A stretch of 64,000 nucleotides of DNA from Kuschelorhynchus macadamiae (Eukaryota; Arthropoda; Insecta; Coleoptera; Curculionidae). Below, piece after piece: positions 43,869-55,329 of the stretch (positions within the stretch are counted from its first letter, which is position 1; every line of letters begins with the position of its first letter). Both the position numbers and the translations under genes were made by a program. Under the pieces are notes generated by a model. The model searched no databases. It saw nothing but the letters and a program-made list of their open reading frames with translations, and was not told the DNA's origin. The stretch is taken from the NCBI GenBank assembly GCA_030620095.1, contig JAUTXW010003396.1, forward strand, positions 62,001-126,000, given 5' to 3'.

Positions 43869-44665
43869 TAGGCAATAGTGTTTTCTAAATTAACATCTGT
43901 AAGCCGAGTACGATGCTTATTTTTATTAATTTTCATGATTGAAAAAAGCTGCTCACATTTATACGTTCTACCGAATGTACAAATTATTTTTCGTGCGAAA
44001 GCTTTCAGCTGTGGATACTTTTCTTCGGAAAGGTATGTTCTGTAATATTCGCTTAGTTCCACATCATCAAATTTAGACTTCAAATATGAGTCCTCTTGAA
44101 GCTGTGTCAGATAAATCGGTACTCTCATCCAAAGCAATCGAAAATGCTTGAAAACCAGTCAATGTTTTTTTGATATTACTAGCCATCAGATCTATATGTC
44201 GAACAACAATACTTCGCAGCAAGCTAACTATCCCAAACTTTTTTTTTTTTGGGCACAGGATTGCAACATCTACTAGGCACTCTTTAACAAACTCTCCCTC
44301 AGAAAATGACTTCGACGTTTTCGCTATTTTGGAACTAACTATAAAATTAGCTTTAACAACACTGTCTAGATTTGATCTCTGTGAATGGAACATTTGTTGC
44401 GGTTTTTCTAAATCGGTAATGAGTTTTTTAATTATCATTTCTTAACTGACCCATAAGTAAGTAAATTATATTGAGCGAAATGCCTGTTAGAGTAATGTCG
44501 CTTGATATTGTATTCTTTTAAAACAGAAAAACATAGGTTTACCACTGTGCAGGATAAAAAATTATTCATTAGTCCATTTGTTTTGGAATTGACGACATTC
44601 TGTATACGCTTTCCACTTTTCTAAACCAGACATCTTGATAGATTTTTTTTTCTGAGCTGAATTTG
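43869..44665 (-). pseudogene. hAT3 transposase, internally deleted (GTF2IRD2/ZBED-like type)
   Basis: Minus strand from MSGLEKWKAYTECRQFQNKW (44610 region), through a degraded BED-like finger, QQMFHSQRSNLDSVVKANF, SFSEGEFVKECLVDVAI, and ASNIKKTLTGFQAFSIALDE STDLSDTA around the first catalytic D at 44073. It then jumps to the C-terminal dimerisation block PQLKAFARKIICTFGRTYKC, EQLFSIMKINKNKHR and RLTDVNLENTIAYR. About half of the usual protein is missing at the jump. It then runs in frame into Penelope sequence. Confidence 0.78.
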
Positions 44666-44865
44666 CTTGAATATTTCTCGCGTCTTTTCTTATCAGTTGT
44701 TAAGAGGTAATGAGTTGACATGCGCCCTGAGCGGTTTATGTATTACCCGCAATAAGCAACTAGAATACTCTCGAATTGAGAGTCTCGATCGTACGCAAAT
44801 ATGCAATGCGAGCGCTCAGTGCCGACTGTTATTCATAACTAGGCTTAGGATACATACAAAGAGGG
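44666..44865. other. Subterminal region of hAT3, unassigned
   Basis: Contains AATTGAGAGTCTCGAT and GCAATGCGAGCGCTCAGT. Probably the outer part of hAT3, but no TIR pair can be fixed because the other end is lost. Confidence 0.35.
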
Positions 44866-46737
44866 CATAAAGTCTGGAAACCTTGAGATATGTCAAAAAC
44901 TATACAAGTTGGGTAAAAAAGTTTCATATAAAAGTTGTATAGTTCCTTACGATTAATGATTCAAAAATGTCTTGAAATATACAGGGTGTTTTAAAATCAA
45001 GTTACACGCCAAAACTTCAGAATCTCTAATGGAACACCCTGTATATTATTTCATTTTAAGAATCTACATGAAATTCTGAGCATATTTTATTAAGCATACC
45101 CTATCCCTAAAGTCAACTAATTTTGAGATAAAAAAATGAGAAAATGGAAATTTGGCTTTAAACAAAATTAACTCATTTCCCTATGCATAGTAAAACCTGG
45201 TGGACTATTTTAAAACTCCCATAGAAACTGTCATGTACTGACAATAAACTGTGTCAGTTTTTAACATATTGTTGGAGAGTTACTTTTTTCCTGATAAAAA
45301 TGCTTTCAGAAAGAGAAAGAATAGAGATTCTTATGATGTTTGGATGGGAGATCGCCAAAGAAATCTTGACGAAGTATGTGAACTTTTTAATAATACGCAT
45401 CCCGAGCGAGGACAAGCAATTGCAAAATCCACAGTTAGCAACATTATCAAAAAATTTCGTGATCATGGTTGTGAGAAAGATCTTCTCAGGACAGGTAGGC
45501 CAAAACTAGATGATGATATGAAATTGAATGTTTTACTCAGTTATAACGAAAATCCACATTTACCTACAAGTCAAGTAGCATTAGATTTAAACCTTAGTCA
45601 ATCATCGGTAAAAAATATTCTGCACACGGCAAAGTATCATCCCTACAAAATAAGATTAATCCATGAATTAAATGAAGACGACTTTGACCGCCGACTTGAG
45701 TTTTGCGAAAGTATGCAAGGGCGGTGCAACCTGGATCCATTGTTTTGTAGAAATATTTTATTTTCCGATGAAGCCACCTTTTTTCTTAATGGTACTGTCA
45801 ACCGACAAAACTGTAGATATTGGTCTACATAGAATCCCCATTGGGCTCAAGTGGCTTATACGCAATATCCCGAGAAAATCAATGTTTCGGCTGGAATATT
45901 TCAAGATAGAATTATAGGTCCCTACTTTTTCGACGTAAATTTAACCGGCTAAATTTATCTTGATTTTTTACAACTCGAGTTGATTCCTGACTTAGCCATT
46001 GTATCCAGGTAATGAGCCCGATATGCCTACTGCAGCAATGTGGTTCCAACAAGATGGAGCACCACCTCACTATGCTCTACCTGTTCAGCAGTATCTCAGT
46101 GAAATATTTCCTAACAGGTGGATAGGACGTTGTGGTCCCTACGAATGTCCGGTCAAGCCCCCGGACTTAACTCCCCTAGATTATTTTCTGTGGGGATATT
46201 TAAAGAGCAAAGTTTATTTGCACAGACCTCCTAATATCGACGCGCTGAAAAATCGTATAAGAGATGAAATCCGACAAATCCCACCTACTTTCATTCGAAA
46301 TCTACAACAAGAGTTCATCAATCGATTAGGATATTGTCAGGAAGTGAACGGACAACAGTTCCAGCATTTATTACGTTAAAACGCATCATTTAGAATTTTA
46401 GACTATCGTTGTTAATCGTTATAAAAAAAATTTTGTAAAACAGTTTTCTCATTTTTTTATCTCAAAAACAGTTGACTTTAGGGATAGGGTATGCTTAATA
46501 AAATATGATCAAAATTTCATGTAGATTCTTAAAATGGAATAATATACAGGGTGTTCCATTAGAGATTCAGAAGTTTTGGCGTGTAACTTGATTTTAAAAC
46601 ACCCTGTATATTTCAAGACATTTTTGAATCATAAATCGTAAGGAACTATACAACTTTTATATGAAACTTTTTACCCAACTTGTATAGTTTTTGACATATC
46701 TCAAGGTTTCCAGACTTTATGCCCTCATTGTATATGC
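44866..46737 (+). mobile_element. Mariner C, DD41D type with long composite TIRs
   Basis: Inverted repeats of about 280 bases: GGGCATAAAGTCTGGAAACC at the left end against its complement near 46710-46731, and the block CCCTATCCCTAAAGTCAAC near 45105 against 46463-46481. A canonical CAGGGTGTTTTAAAATC motif lies inside each arm (44984 and the complement near 46605) rather than at the tip, and a second inner copy (AACACCCTGTATATT) follows. So either the true element is 44984-46605, or the TIRs were extended outward. Confidence 0.82.
45300..46379 (+). pseudogene. Mariner C transposase (DD41D)
   Basis: ATG at 45300 (MLSERERIEIL), shifting frame near 45345 to GDRQRNLDEVCELFNNTHPE, then LDLNLSQSSVKNILHTAKYH and the first catalytic motif LFSDEATFFLNGTV; further frame breaks between 45832 and 46020 (a damaged NVWCG-type region); then WFQQDGAPPHYALPVQQYL and DLTPLDYFLWGYLKSK to the stop at 46379. 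Spacing between second and third D is 41. The usual WPPRSPDL reads CPVKPPDL. Inactive. Confidence 0.85.
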
Positions 46738-47325
46738 ATTTACATGAAAGCATATGCAAATGCATATTTTGGCAATTTTTGTATTTAAATGCATATTTTG
46801 CAGTTATTACAGGAAAAATGCATATATTCTAATTTTTCTGAATATATTTTTATTTCCCAAGACAAATTTGATGTATTTCAAGTATAATCCATAATAATAA
46901 AATAATCAAAAATGTCTAGTTGCTGGCAGGCCAAGAGTTTTACCCATCCTTTCTTAAATGTTATAGGTACCCAATAAAACATCTCTGCTTTAAAAACTAT
47001 GGATTTACCACGGATTTACAATCATAAATACGCACGTTTTAAGAATGTTAGAAATAATTTTTCCAAATCAGTTTAGTAGTTCATTAAGTGCGGTATTAAG
47101 TCAATTCGTGAAAGATTTTCCTGATTTTACGACTGACGGTTTTGTGCTGTTTTGTAAATAATGTGATGTAACTGTTACTGCGAACAGGAAATTCCAAGTG
47201 ACACAACAGATAGGAACTACAAAGCATCAGATCCAAAAAAGTAAAAAGTGTGCTCAGAAACAAGCAGTACACGAATACATCAATTCCACATGAATCCACG
47301 TTAAGGAAAAACTATGTTCCAGATT
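46738..47325 (+). pseudogene. hAT-type N-terminal fragment (BED-like finger)
   Basis: The plus strand reads LSQFVKDFPDFTTDGFVLFC, then a stop, CDVTVTANRKFQVTQQIGTT and KHQIQKSKKCAQKQA, matching the zinc-finger start common in an insect hAT group (VLFC-x2-C...TKH). The leading 350 bases have repeated ATGCAAATGCATAT-like motifs and no frame. The copy is cut at 47328 by mariner D. I cannot identify the remainder after 49603. Confidence 0.6.
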
Positions 47326-47329
47326 TGTA

Positions 47330-49601
47330 CAGGGTGTCCGGATTTGGTTGCAAAGGCAGGGTATCTCGCTTATTTTTAAAGATAGAATCTTGCTGTTTTC
47401 ACGAACCTGAGCTAATTTTTTGTGAAACTCATGAAGCCGTAAACGAAATTTTCATAGCCTTCGGCGGTTATCCTTAACTTAACGCAAAGGGAAAAATTGC
47501 TGCTTATGCAGTTTTTTACGCTGGATCCAGTGGCGTAGTCATATTTTTCATTTGAGTTGTTATTTTTTAGATATGACCCAAAGTTGTGTTTTTTTAAATG
47601 GGACACCCTGTATATTCGTCCAGAAATTGATTTGTACTTTTAAAAAGCTTCTCAAAAATATATAATATTATGGGTCTATTTTAATAAACAACAACAAAAA
47701 TCCTAATTTTTATAATTATCATCCCAAATTTTGCAGTAGGCCATGCAAAACGATGCCGTTTTCTTTTGTTTTCTTGGAAGCAAATGACATTTCCCAATTT
47801 TCTACGCGTATATAAAATATAGCGCTAGTTTTTTGTTTTTATTTATTGTGTAAAAATATATTTGTACTATTATGGAAGAAAACCAAACTTTCGAACATTA
47901 TGAAAAGGACTATATGTTAGCTTGTTTTATATTAAGTAATGAAAATGTTGGAGCGGCTTCTGAGGTGTATTTTAACAGGTAAATAGTTAATTTTTAGGTA
48001 TGTTGAAATACTATTGCTTAATTTTTATTTAGATATCCAGAACGGAGGCAACCTAATATTTCCACTTTTTATCAGATAAAAAAGAATTTACTTAATCACG
48101 GATCATTTATCAAACCTCGTACGAAAACGTATAATAAAGAAAATCGGGAGGCTGAGGAAATTACGGTTTTGGCTAATGCAGAAGCTTACCCTACAAACTC
48201 TTGTAGGGCCAGTGAAAAGAGCATAGGGTTTTCAAAAACTAGAGTTCAAGAAATTCTAAAAAAGCACAAATACCACTCATACAAATTTAGGCTCGTGCAG
48301 CACTTACAGCCAGGGGATGCAGAGCGTCGGGTAGTCTTCTGCAATTGGTTTCGAGAAATATGCGATATGGTTAGAGATTTTGAAAGGAAGGTTATATGGT
48401 CAGACGAAGCACATTTCAGGAAAATCAACACCAAATATTTCCCAGAAGACAGCAGGGCAGGTTTGGTCTAAATGTGACCTGCTTCATATTAGGAACACAT
48501 ATAAAATTTTATATATTTGAGGGAAATCTAACAGCCAATCGCTATATAGAAATTTTAGAGGTAGCTATACCTGAATTACCTGACGATGTTCCTCTAGGGC
48601 AAATTAACGAAATTTATTTTCAACAGGACGGTGCTCCTGCACACAATTCTGGAATGACGAGATTATTTCTGGACAATAGTTTTACCAGTCAATGGATCGG
48701 AACAAATGGACCTATAAGATGGCCCCCTAGGTCCCCAGATTTGTCGATTTTAGATTTCTTTCTATGGGGATATCTGGAAAATAGAATTTACAAAGACCAC
48801 TATGATAGTGTCCAAGATTTAGGAAATGCAATAAGAGAAAATTTTCGCTATTTACAAAATCATCCCGTTATTTTGCTTAATTCCCTAAAACGAATACGAA
48901 AATTGTGCGAAGCATGCATAGAACAAAATGGAAGTCAGTTTGAACAGTTCTTTTGATTTCCCTGGTTACCGTAGTTCTTATACGACAGTTGATTTTTGTT
49001 GAAAGGCTTGTTACATAATAATTTATTACTGTTTTGTTCTTGTGTTACATAAATCTAGGTAGGTGGTACTTTTTTGGTGCGAAATTATCAATACATATTT
49101 TGATAAATTTGATTAATTACACATTTATTTTAATTTAGGATATAGATATTGTTAACGACTTTAAATAAAAGGCAGCATTGTTTTGCATGGCCTACTGCAA
49201 AATTTGGGATGATAATTATAAAAATTAGGATTTTTGTTGTTGTTTATTAAAATAGACCCATACTATTATACATTTTTGAGAAGCTTTAAAAAGGACAAAT
49301 CAATTTCTGAACAAATATACAGGGTGTCCCATTAAAAAAAAACACAACTTTGGGTCATATCTAAAAAATAACAACTCAAATGAAAAATATGACTACGCCA
49401 CTGGATCCAGCGTAAAAAACTACATAAGCAGCAATTTTTCCCTTCGCGTTGAGTTAAAGAATAACCGAGATAGGAGGGGGTCCCAAAATGCAAAAATTTC
49501 TATTTCGCCCTGTATCTCATAAACGAAGAAGGCTATGAAAATTTTGTTTACGGCTTGATGAGCGAGATACCCTGCTTTTGCAACCAAATCCGGACACCCT
49601 G
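47330..49601 (+). mobile_element. Mariner D, DD41D type with long composite TIRs
   Basis: The ends are CAGGGTGTCCGGATTTGG and its complement, flanked by TA (47328-47329 and 49602-49603). Inverted repeats extend about 430 bases (47330-47760 against 49172-49601), containing GCTGGATCCAGTGGCGTAG and TGCAGTAGGCCATGCAAAAC. Each arm has an inner CAGGGTGTCCC motif (complement at about 47605, direct at about 49319). The right arm is longer by an insert near 49465-49530. Confidence 0.92.
47872..48956 (+). pseudogene. Mariner D transposase (DD41D) with a likely mini-intron
   Basis: Exon 1 47872-47978 (ATGGAAG; ends NVGAASEVYFN plus AG) and exon 2 from 48033 join across a 54-base GT-AG gap to read FNRYPERRQPN in frame, as the unspliced form hits a stop. 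Then ASEKSIGFSKTRVQEIL, the first catalytic motif VIWSDEAHF at 48395, a frameshift near 48415, GLNVTCFILGTHIKFYI, FQQDGAPAHNSG, WPPRSPDLSILDFFLWGY and stop at 48954. Second-to-third D spacing is 41. One frameshift and the loss of the LH...YW block damage it. Confidence 0.83.
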
Positions 49602-49603
49602 TA

Positions 49604-50488
49604 CTCGAAAAACACGATTAATTTCTATAGTTATGTTGAGAATAATAAAAACAATTTTAAACCAACAAAACAAATTGACTATTCTTTTAAATCTTACATT
49701 TAATTATAACAATAAAAGACTTAATTTCATGTCCATGTATGTAGTAATTTTAACAATAGCATAGATTTTAAATAATGGTAAAAATGCCACGCTTGCTTTA
49801 TACAGAGACGATATACTGAGCCACTGTGTTAAAATTAAAACAATAGATCCTATAGTTTTTAATGTAGTTTATGATTTATTAGTCGATATGTAACTTAGTA
49901 CGTATTAATAAGGTTTAGTTTATAAAGGTAACTTTTAGTACTTTAGGATAGCTTACGAATCATTTTTAAGTTACAATGAAATAAAGAGTTTAAAATAAAA
50001 TTAAGAACTTGACACCTTGTATCTCAAAAACTAAGCCCTGGTGGACAACTGTTTATGTGAACTTTTAGTCCTAAAATGAGACAAAAAATTACGTCCTTTA
50101 TTTTTATGCATTAATTAAAAAACACCCTGTAATGATTTGTCACTTTGATAAAATTAAATGACGCCTTTGGCTGATGTAATATCATATCATGCAAGTTATA
50201 ATTGTTTTTGTAAATTTAAGAGTTTTTATACGTTCTTTTTTTTAAGAAATTCTCTTAACAGTCAAAGTAATCATTTGATTCCTCAGTTCAAAAGCCTGCA
50301 TATTGTTATTTGAACTAACACGACATCTAGATGTTTTTTGTCATCTTTTTTACTTTTGTGCACTAGTGCGAAAAATAGGCACCTTCCGCACTACTGCGCA
50401 AAAGTGAAACTTTCCGCACAAAAATGCGTGCGGCATATAGGCACTTTCCCCAGGGTCATAGTAAATGGTTTTTTTTGTCTATTTTTAG
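49604..50488. other. VPS35L intron 6, 3' part
   Basis: 49995-50135 contains mariner-end-like sequence (ACCTTGTATCTCAAAAACTA and ACACCCTGTAATG), a probable old solo TIR. 50345-50450 has a compact GC-rich block with CACTAGTGCG, TTCCGCACTACTGCGC and GTGCGGCAT, unassigned. No reading frame of note. Ends in the acceptor of exon G. Confidence 0.45.
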
Positions 50489-50624
50489 ACAAATTGGTGA
50501 AATTCTTTGCAACGTAGTAAGAGCCGTAGACTATGGCCGGGACTTTGAACAGCAATTAGAGTTTTACGTGGATGCCAGAGGAGCTTTCGCCAATTTGGAT
50601 TCTGTCTTGGCGCAATTAATACAG
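50489..50624 (+). CDS. VPS35L: VPS35L exon G
   Basis: Acceptor CTATTTTTAG ends at 50488 and donor GTATAT starts at 50625. The first base completes the arginine begun in exon F; then 45 codons: QIGEILCNVVRAVDYGRDFE, QQLEFYVDARGAF and LDSVLAQLIQ. GRDFEQQL-FYV-AR is among the most conserved stretches of VPS35L. Ends phase 0. Confidence 0.95.
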
Positions 50625-51734
50625 GTATATTATACAGACGAATATTTAATACATTTCATTTTTCCACAAAAGAGATCGCGACAATAGTAAAGCACAGATT
50701 ACACCTACGGTTTAGTGGGCTTGTAGACTGTAGTAATGGATTGTCTCAGTATTTAGTATATTTACATCGGATTGGACAAATGGATTGTCTCAGTATTTAG
50801 TATATTTACATCGCGAATAGACTTTTATGCATTTATTTGTTAGTCGCATACCTTTTAATTTTTGTCATGTGAATCAAACGCTATATGCATCTATGGTCCA
50901 TTCTCTGTCGAGTCTATTCTATATTTATCAATCCAGATTTTTTTTTGTCAATTATTTTCTCGAGGTTATAAGATTATTTTGAACTTCATGTCCTGAATTT
51001 TATTACGTCAATTACGTTTTGCACTCCATTAATATACCTTCGTAATAATTGCCACATAATATGATTTTTCTATTATACTTTGCAGTTGGAAAATATCCAT
51101 GTATTAACTTAAATTTTCTTTTCTTATACCCACAATAAATGCTGGTCTCAAATAAGAGGTTTTATCATATTTTCGGCCAGGTTTTAAGGAGATAATTAAT
51201 GATTTGATGATTGTTTTGCTTTATTATGTTGTTGATATTGGTAATTTGGGTTTACGTGTGGGTGTGTCGGTCTATTTCGAGGACATACGTCAATCCGTTG
51301 TTCGATTTTTGCTGTAGTAGATTCGATTAGACCGCCATTGTCCACCCTTGTATAAGGTTCTTGGTACGGGTACGAAGCTTTTTGGATAATAAAGTCTTTA
51401 AATATAGTTAACTTGTTGATGCATTATCGGTGCCTGCCGATTCTGCACATCAACTACTTTGAGCTCCCGGCCCCTAACCTTGATACCAGCACGAGCCTAC
51501 ACCGAATCAACCCAACGGATTGATGACGTTGATTTTTAAATTGTTACTTTATTTTTTTTTCTGTGACCATTCTTGCCTAACCCTACTGACCTAACCACAT
51601 TTTGTTAATAGATCTTTTTTTATGTTGTGGTTATCGCATCACACTTTTTTTACTATTTGAGGAACTACCAGGGGGCCTTCCAGTTTAAGCAGTCTTCAAG
51701 CTGGTGCCGCTCATTTAAATACACAATTTTTTAC
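50625..51734. other. VPS35L intron 7, 5' part
   Basis: Mostly AT-rich. A 35-base direct repeat lies at 50736-50814. A GC-richer block at about 51260-51510 (GGTGTGTCGGTCTATTTCGA, GAGCTCCCGGCCCCTAACC, TACCAGCACGAGCCTACACC) looks like a repeat end but has no partner in the window. Confidence 0.4.
50736..50814. repeat. Two-copy tandem repeat, 44-base period
   Basis: ATGGATTGTCTCAGTATTTA followed by GTATATTTACATCG occurs at 50736 and again at 50780, with an imperfect 9-base linker. Confidence 0.8.
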
Positions 51735-52006
51735 TATAGTCAAATGCGGTCTTATCGTGCGGGTCCAAAGGTCACCAACATTATGAATCAAATCAGAAAA
51801 CACAGTGAATACCAAAATGTTGTGTGATTCTTTTATCGAGCTATTAAATCTCGATGGGCTATTTACAAATATACAGCGAGAGAGAAAATAGTTTTTTTAT
51901 TTTATATTACGCAATTTTATTAAGATAGCCACTTAATATTATTTTATATATTAAATCCCGAGGGACTAAATAAAAAAATTCGTTAAATATGTATTTGGTA
52001 TTGGTA

Positions 52007-52060
<54 letters not shown>

Positions 52061-52126
52061 GAGACTCTATTCGGACGCGAGAAAAAAAGCTTCGAAAATG
52101 CCATATGTGATTTTGGCGAAACGTCA

Positions 52127-54858
52127 CACAGTGCTTTGAGCAATGGACAATAATCACAAAACAAAGTAATAATTATTTATATTTTTATAACATCAATATA
52201 AGTATAAGTATCCAAAACACGCATTACAAAGTTTATTTAAATCAGGTCATCCTTGATTAGCACTGTAGAGACAAATGAATTTCGATCAACGCCTAGCTGT
52301 CAGTTTAACAATAATTTGCTTGCGTTCAGAACGGAGTTTTCATTAACGAGTTATTGTTGAAACTGTTCACTCTAAAAAGAAAATCGCTATGGATTGTCAA
52401 GCTCCAGGTAGGTTTATTAAATTTTAACTATATATTTAATTGTTGAGTCCAAATGTACGATTTTACCTGATATTTCAATTAGCAATAACAGATTAGTTGT
52501 TAACACAACTATATTTGAAAACTTTGATAAAGGTTTACAAAATATCTCTAAATATCTCTTTCTGATACTGTTTTAGTTAAGTAGGAGAAAATATAAGGTT
52601 TCAGATTTTGTATCGATATTCTGCCCCTACCTGCCACCGCAGGTAATTTCAGATATTTTATTTCAGAGTGTATTTATATCAAAAACGCTGATCTGGTAGA
52701 TGTTTGGATAACTAGTTCACATAGTCATCGCCAGCAAAACACATTTAACAAAATATGTGAAATACTTGATTTAACAGATTGTTCGGAAGAATTATCGGCA
52801 CGAATTTCAAAGATGGGTAGAATTTTTTGCATGAAAATGACTAAACTGTGGCAGGAAAGCTCTAGAACTCTCGAGAAAGATTTATAAAGCGCAACAAAAG
52901 TTGGCTAAGCAAACCGGTAGCCACATCAAAAGATTTTGTGGCTTTTAAAAGACCTCAAGTGCAACCATTACAACCGTTGGCGTTGCAACCACGATCAAGT
53001 CAATATCGAGGAAGACCCACCATCCCTTTTGAGGAAGCTTCTACAAAAACAAAAAAAAGACGCGTCTTAGATTTAATACAAAGCAGATCTCAAGCTGAGA
53101 TTAACTTTGCTGCTAATTTGGCTGGTAGCTCTAATAATCAAGATTCCTTAGATAAGGTTTTGACACCACATCAGGCTTTAGCCCTGTGCTTGGACCTAGA
53201 CTTATCCGAAAGAAAATACTTAGCTTTAAGGTCAGTAGTTAATGCTTTGCACAAGGATTGCTTTCCAAGTTTGTACGCTTTAAACATTGCAAAAAAAGCA
53301 CTTTTGCCGTCTCAAATTAATACTGATGAAGTCAGTTCTGAAGTAAATTTACAAGATCTTCTAGATAAAACCGCAGAAAGTATTCTAAATGCCATTAAAA
53401 TTGATTAATACTTGCACAAATAAGGATGTATGGGTAAATATGACAAGTTCCTCGACCTTGTTTTGTCGACCGATAAAGTTTATTTTTGCTAAGGAAAATG
53501 CTGAGTTAGTGCGATTGGAAGAGCAAAAAATGATAAAAAATATCAATTTGCTGAAAGTATCGACAATAAATATGCACAATCAAACTTATAATATAACTTT
53601 CGAATTAATTTTCACTATGATGGACGGTAGTGTAACTAATATTCTTTCCGGCACCAACTCAGCATCCAAGTGCATCGTTTGTGGAGCCACCCCAAAGCAA
53701 ATGAACCACGAAAACGTTGTCAATCGGTCTGTAAATAGGGAAAACTTTCGTTTTGGCTTATCCACACTTCACTGCTGGATACGTTTTTTTGAGTGCCTTT
53801 TGCATATTGCGTATAGACTCCCAATAAAAGTATGGCGGGTTGAAGGAAATGAAAATAAAAAAATAGTAGAAAATAATAAAAAACGTATCCAGTCAGAATT
53901 TAAATCGAAGATGGGACTGATTGTGGATAAGCCAAAACCGGGATATGGCTCCACAAATGATGGAAACACCGCAAGGCGTTTTTTTTTTTAATCCCGATCT
54001 CAGCTCGGAGATAACAAGTATCGACAAGGAACTTATTGTTAAGTTTTCGTTGATACTTAGGATATTGGCTAGCGGGTACCATGTTGAATTAGAAAAGTTT
54101 CGGAGTTTGTTACAGGAAACTCGTAATTTGTATATAAATTCTTACAGTTGGTATTATATGCCTGCAACTGTCCACAAAGTCTTGATTCATGGGTGTGAGA
54201 TAATAAGTGCTTTCGATTTACCTATTGGACAACTGTCAGAAGACGCCTTAGAAGCAAGGCACAAGGAAGTTAGGAAAAACCGATTATCTCACACCCGCAA
54301 ATCATCACGAACTAATTGTAACAAAGATTTGATGAACATATTATTGCTGACATCAGAGCCCTTACTATCAATAAACCGAAAAGTTATGAAACAGAAAACT
54401 AGCAAATATAACAATGAAATTAATAAATATCTAAAAAAAACAGAAGATTTAAATTTGGAATTCAATGTTTCTGAAATATTAAGCAATGAAAGCGATTCGG
54501 ACTAATAATTAGCTCTGAGTTTAACGTTTGTTATTTATTTTATGTTTAAAAATTTTAGTAATTAAGTGTTAGTGTAGTTTAAATAGTGTTTGTTAAATTT
54601 TAATTTTGTGTTTTATAATAAAAACAAGTTACAATGGCTTATAAACGCACATTTTTCTTTTTGACCCTCTATGTCAATGTTACAAATCTTAGTTGTAAAT
54701 TTTTCTGGACACCCTGTATGTGATTAACTTAGAAAATTATGTGCAAAATGTTTTCGCCTAAGTAAAAAAATAACAATTTTGTCAGAAATTGTATTATGAT
54801 CGCCAGAGGTAAGTGGTATTATTTTTGTCCAATAATCTCTACTACTCGAAGCACTGTG
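52127..54858 (+). mobile_element. Transib (RAG1-like) DNA transposon, copy 1
   Basis: The ends are CACAGTGCTTTGAG at 52127 and CTCGAAGCACTGTG ending at 54858, so the TIR starts with the heptamer CACAGTG, the same as V(D)J recombination signals and close to the Transib consensus. The 5-base GC-rich direct repeat CGTCA flanks it (52122-52126 and 54859-54863), the hallmark duplication length of Transib. Length 2732 bp. The 3' UTR includes a fragment ending GGACACCCTGTA, resembling a mariner end. Confidence 0.92.
52389..54505 (+). pseudogene. Transib transposase, copy 1 (first catalytic D missing)
   Basis: Exon 1 at 52389-52407 (MDCQAP) and exon 2 from 52667 join by GT-AG to give ECIYIKNADLVDVWITSSHS. 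A 2-base insertion near 52873 shifts frame; the frame 52938-53408 then carries KKRRVLDLIQSRSQAEINFA to LLDKTAESILNAIKID. The next frame begins MPLKLINTCTNKDVWVN (53389) and holds LIFTMMDGSVTNILSG (second catalytic D), CIVCGATPKQMN, GYGSTNDGNTARRFF, VHKVLIHGCEII and LPIGQLSEDALEARHKEVRK, which aligns with the RAG1 region holding the catalytic Glu, to the stop at 54505. The segment that should hold the first Asp (a DG-T/M-G motif) is absent between 53400 and 53390-type frames. A T-run of 11 at 53979 holds a frame change only if read differently. Confidence 0.82.
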
Positions 54859-54958
54859 CGTCAGCAAAACTGTTCTTTTCAGAACGACAGTAGTGAACGG
54901 ATGTACACCCGGAATGAAAACACATTGTATTTTTCCATCCGTGAAGGAGTAAAAATAT

Positions 54959-55231
<273 letters not shown>

Positions 55232-55329
55232 ATTTTTACTCCTTCACGGATGGAAAAATACAATGTGTTTTCATTCCGGGTGTACATCCGTTCACTACTG
55301 TCGTTCTGAAAAGAACAGTTTTGCTGACG

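Noticed and set aside
51260..51510. LTR or primer-binding site of an LTR retrotransposon
   Set aside because: GC-richer and with an AATAAAG signal, but no second LTR, primer-binding site, polypurine tract or gag/pol frame in the window.
51785..51815. CACAGTG at 51801 as the left end of the Transib
   Set aside because: The heptamer is there, but the sequence outside it is shared with the locus at 9093-9334 and there is no 5-base duplication; the pair at 52127 and 54858 has matching ends and CGTCA on both sides.
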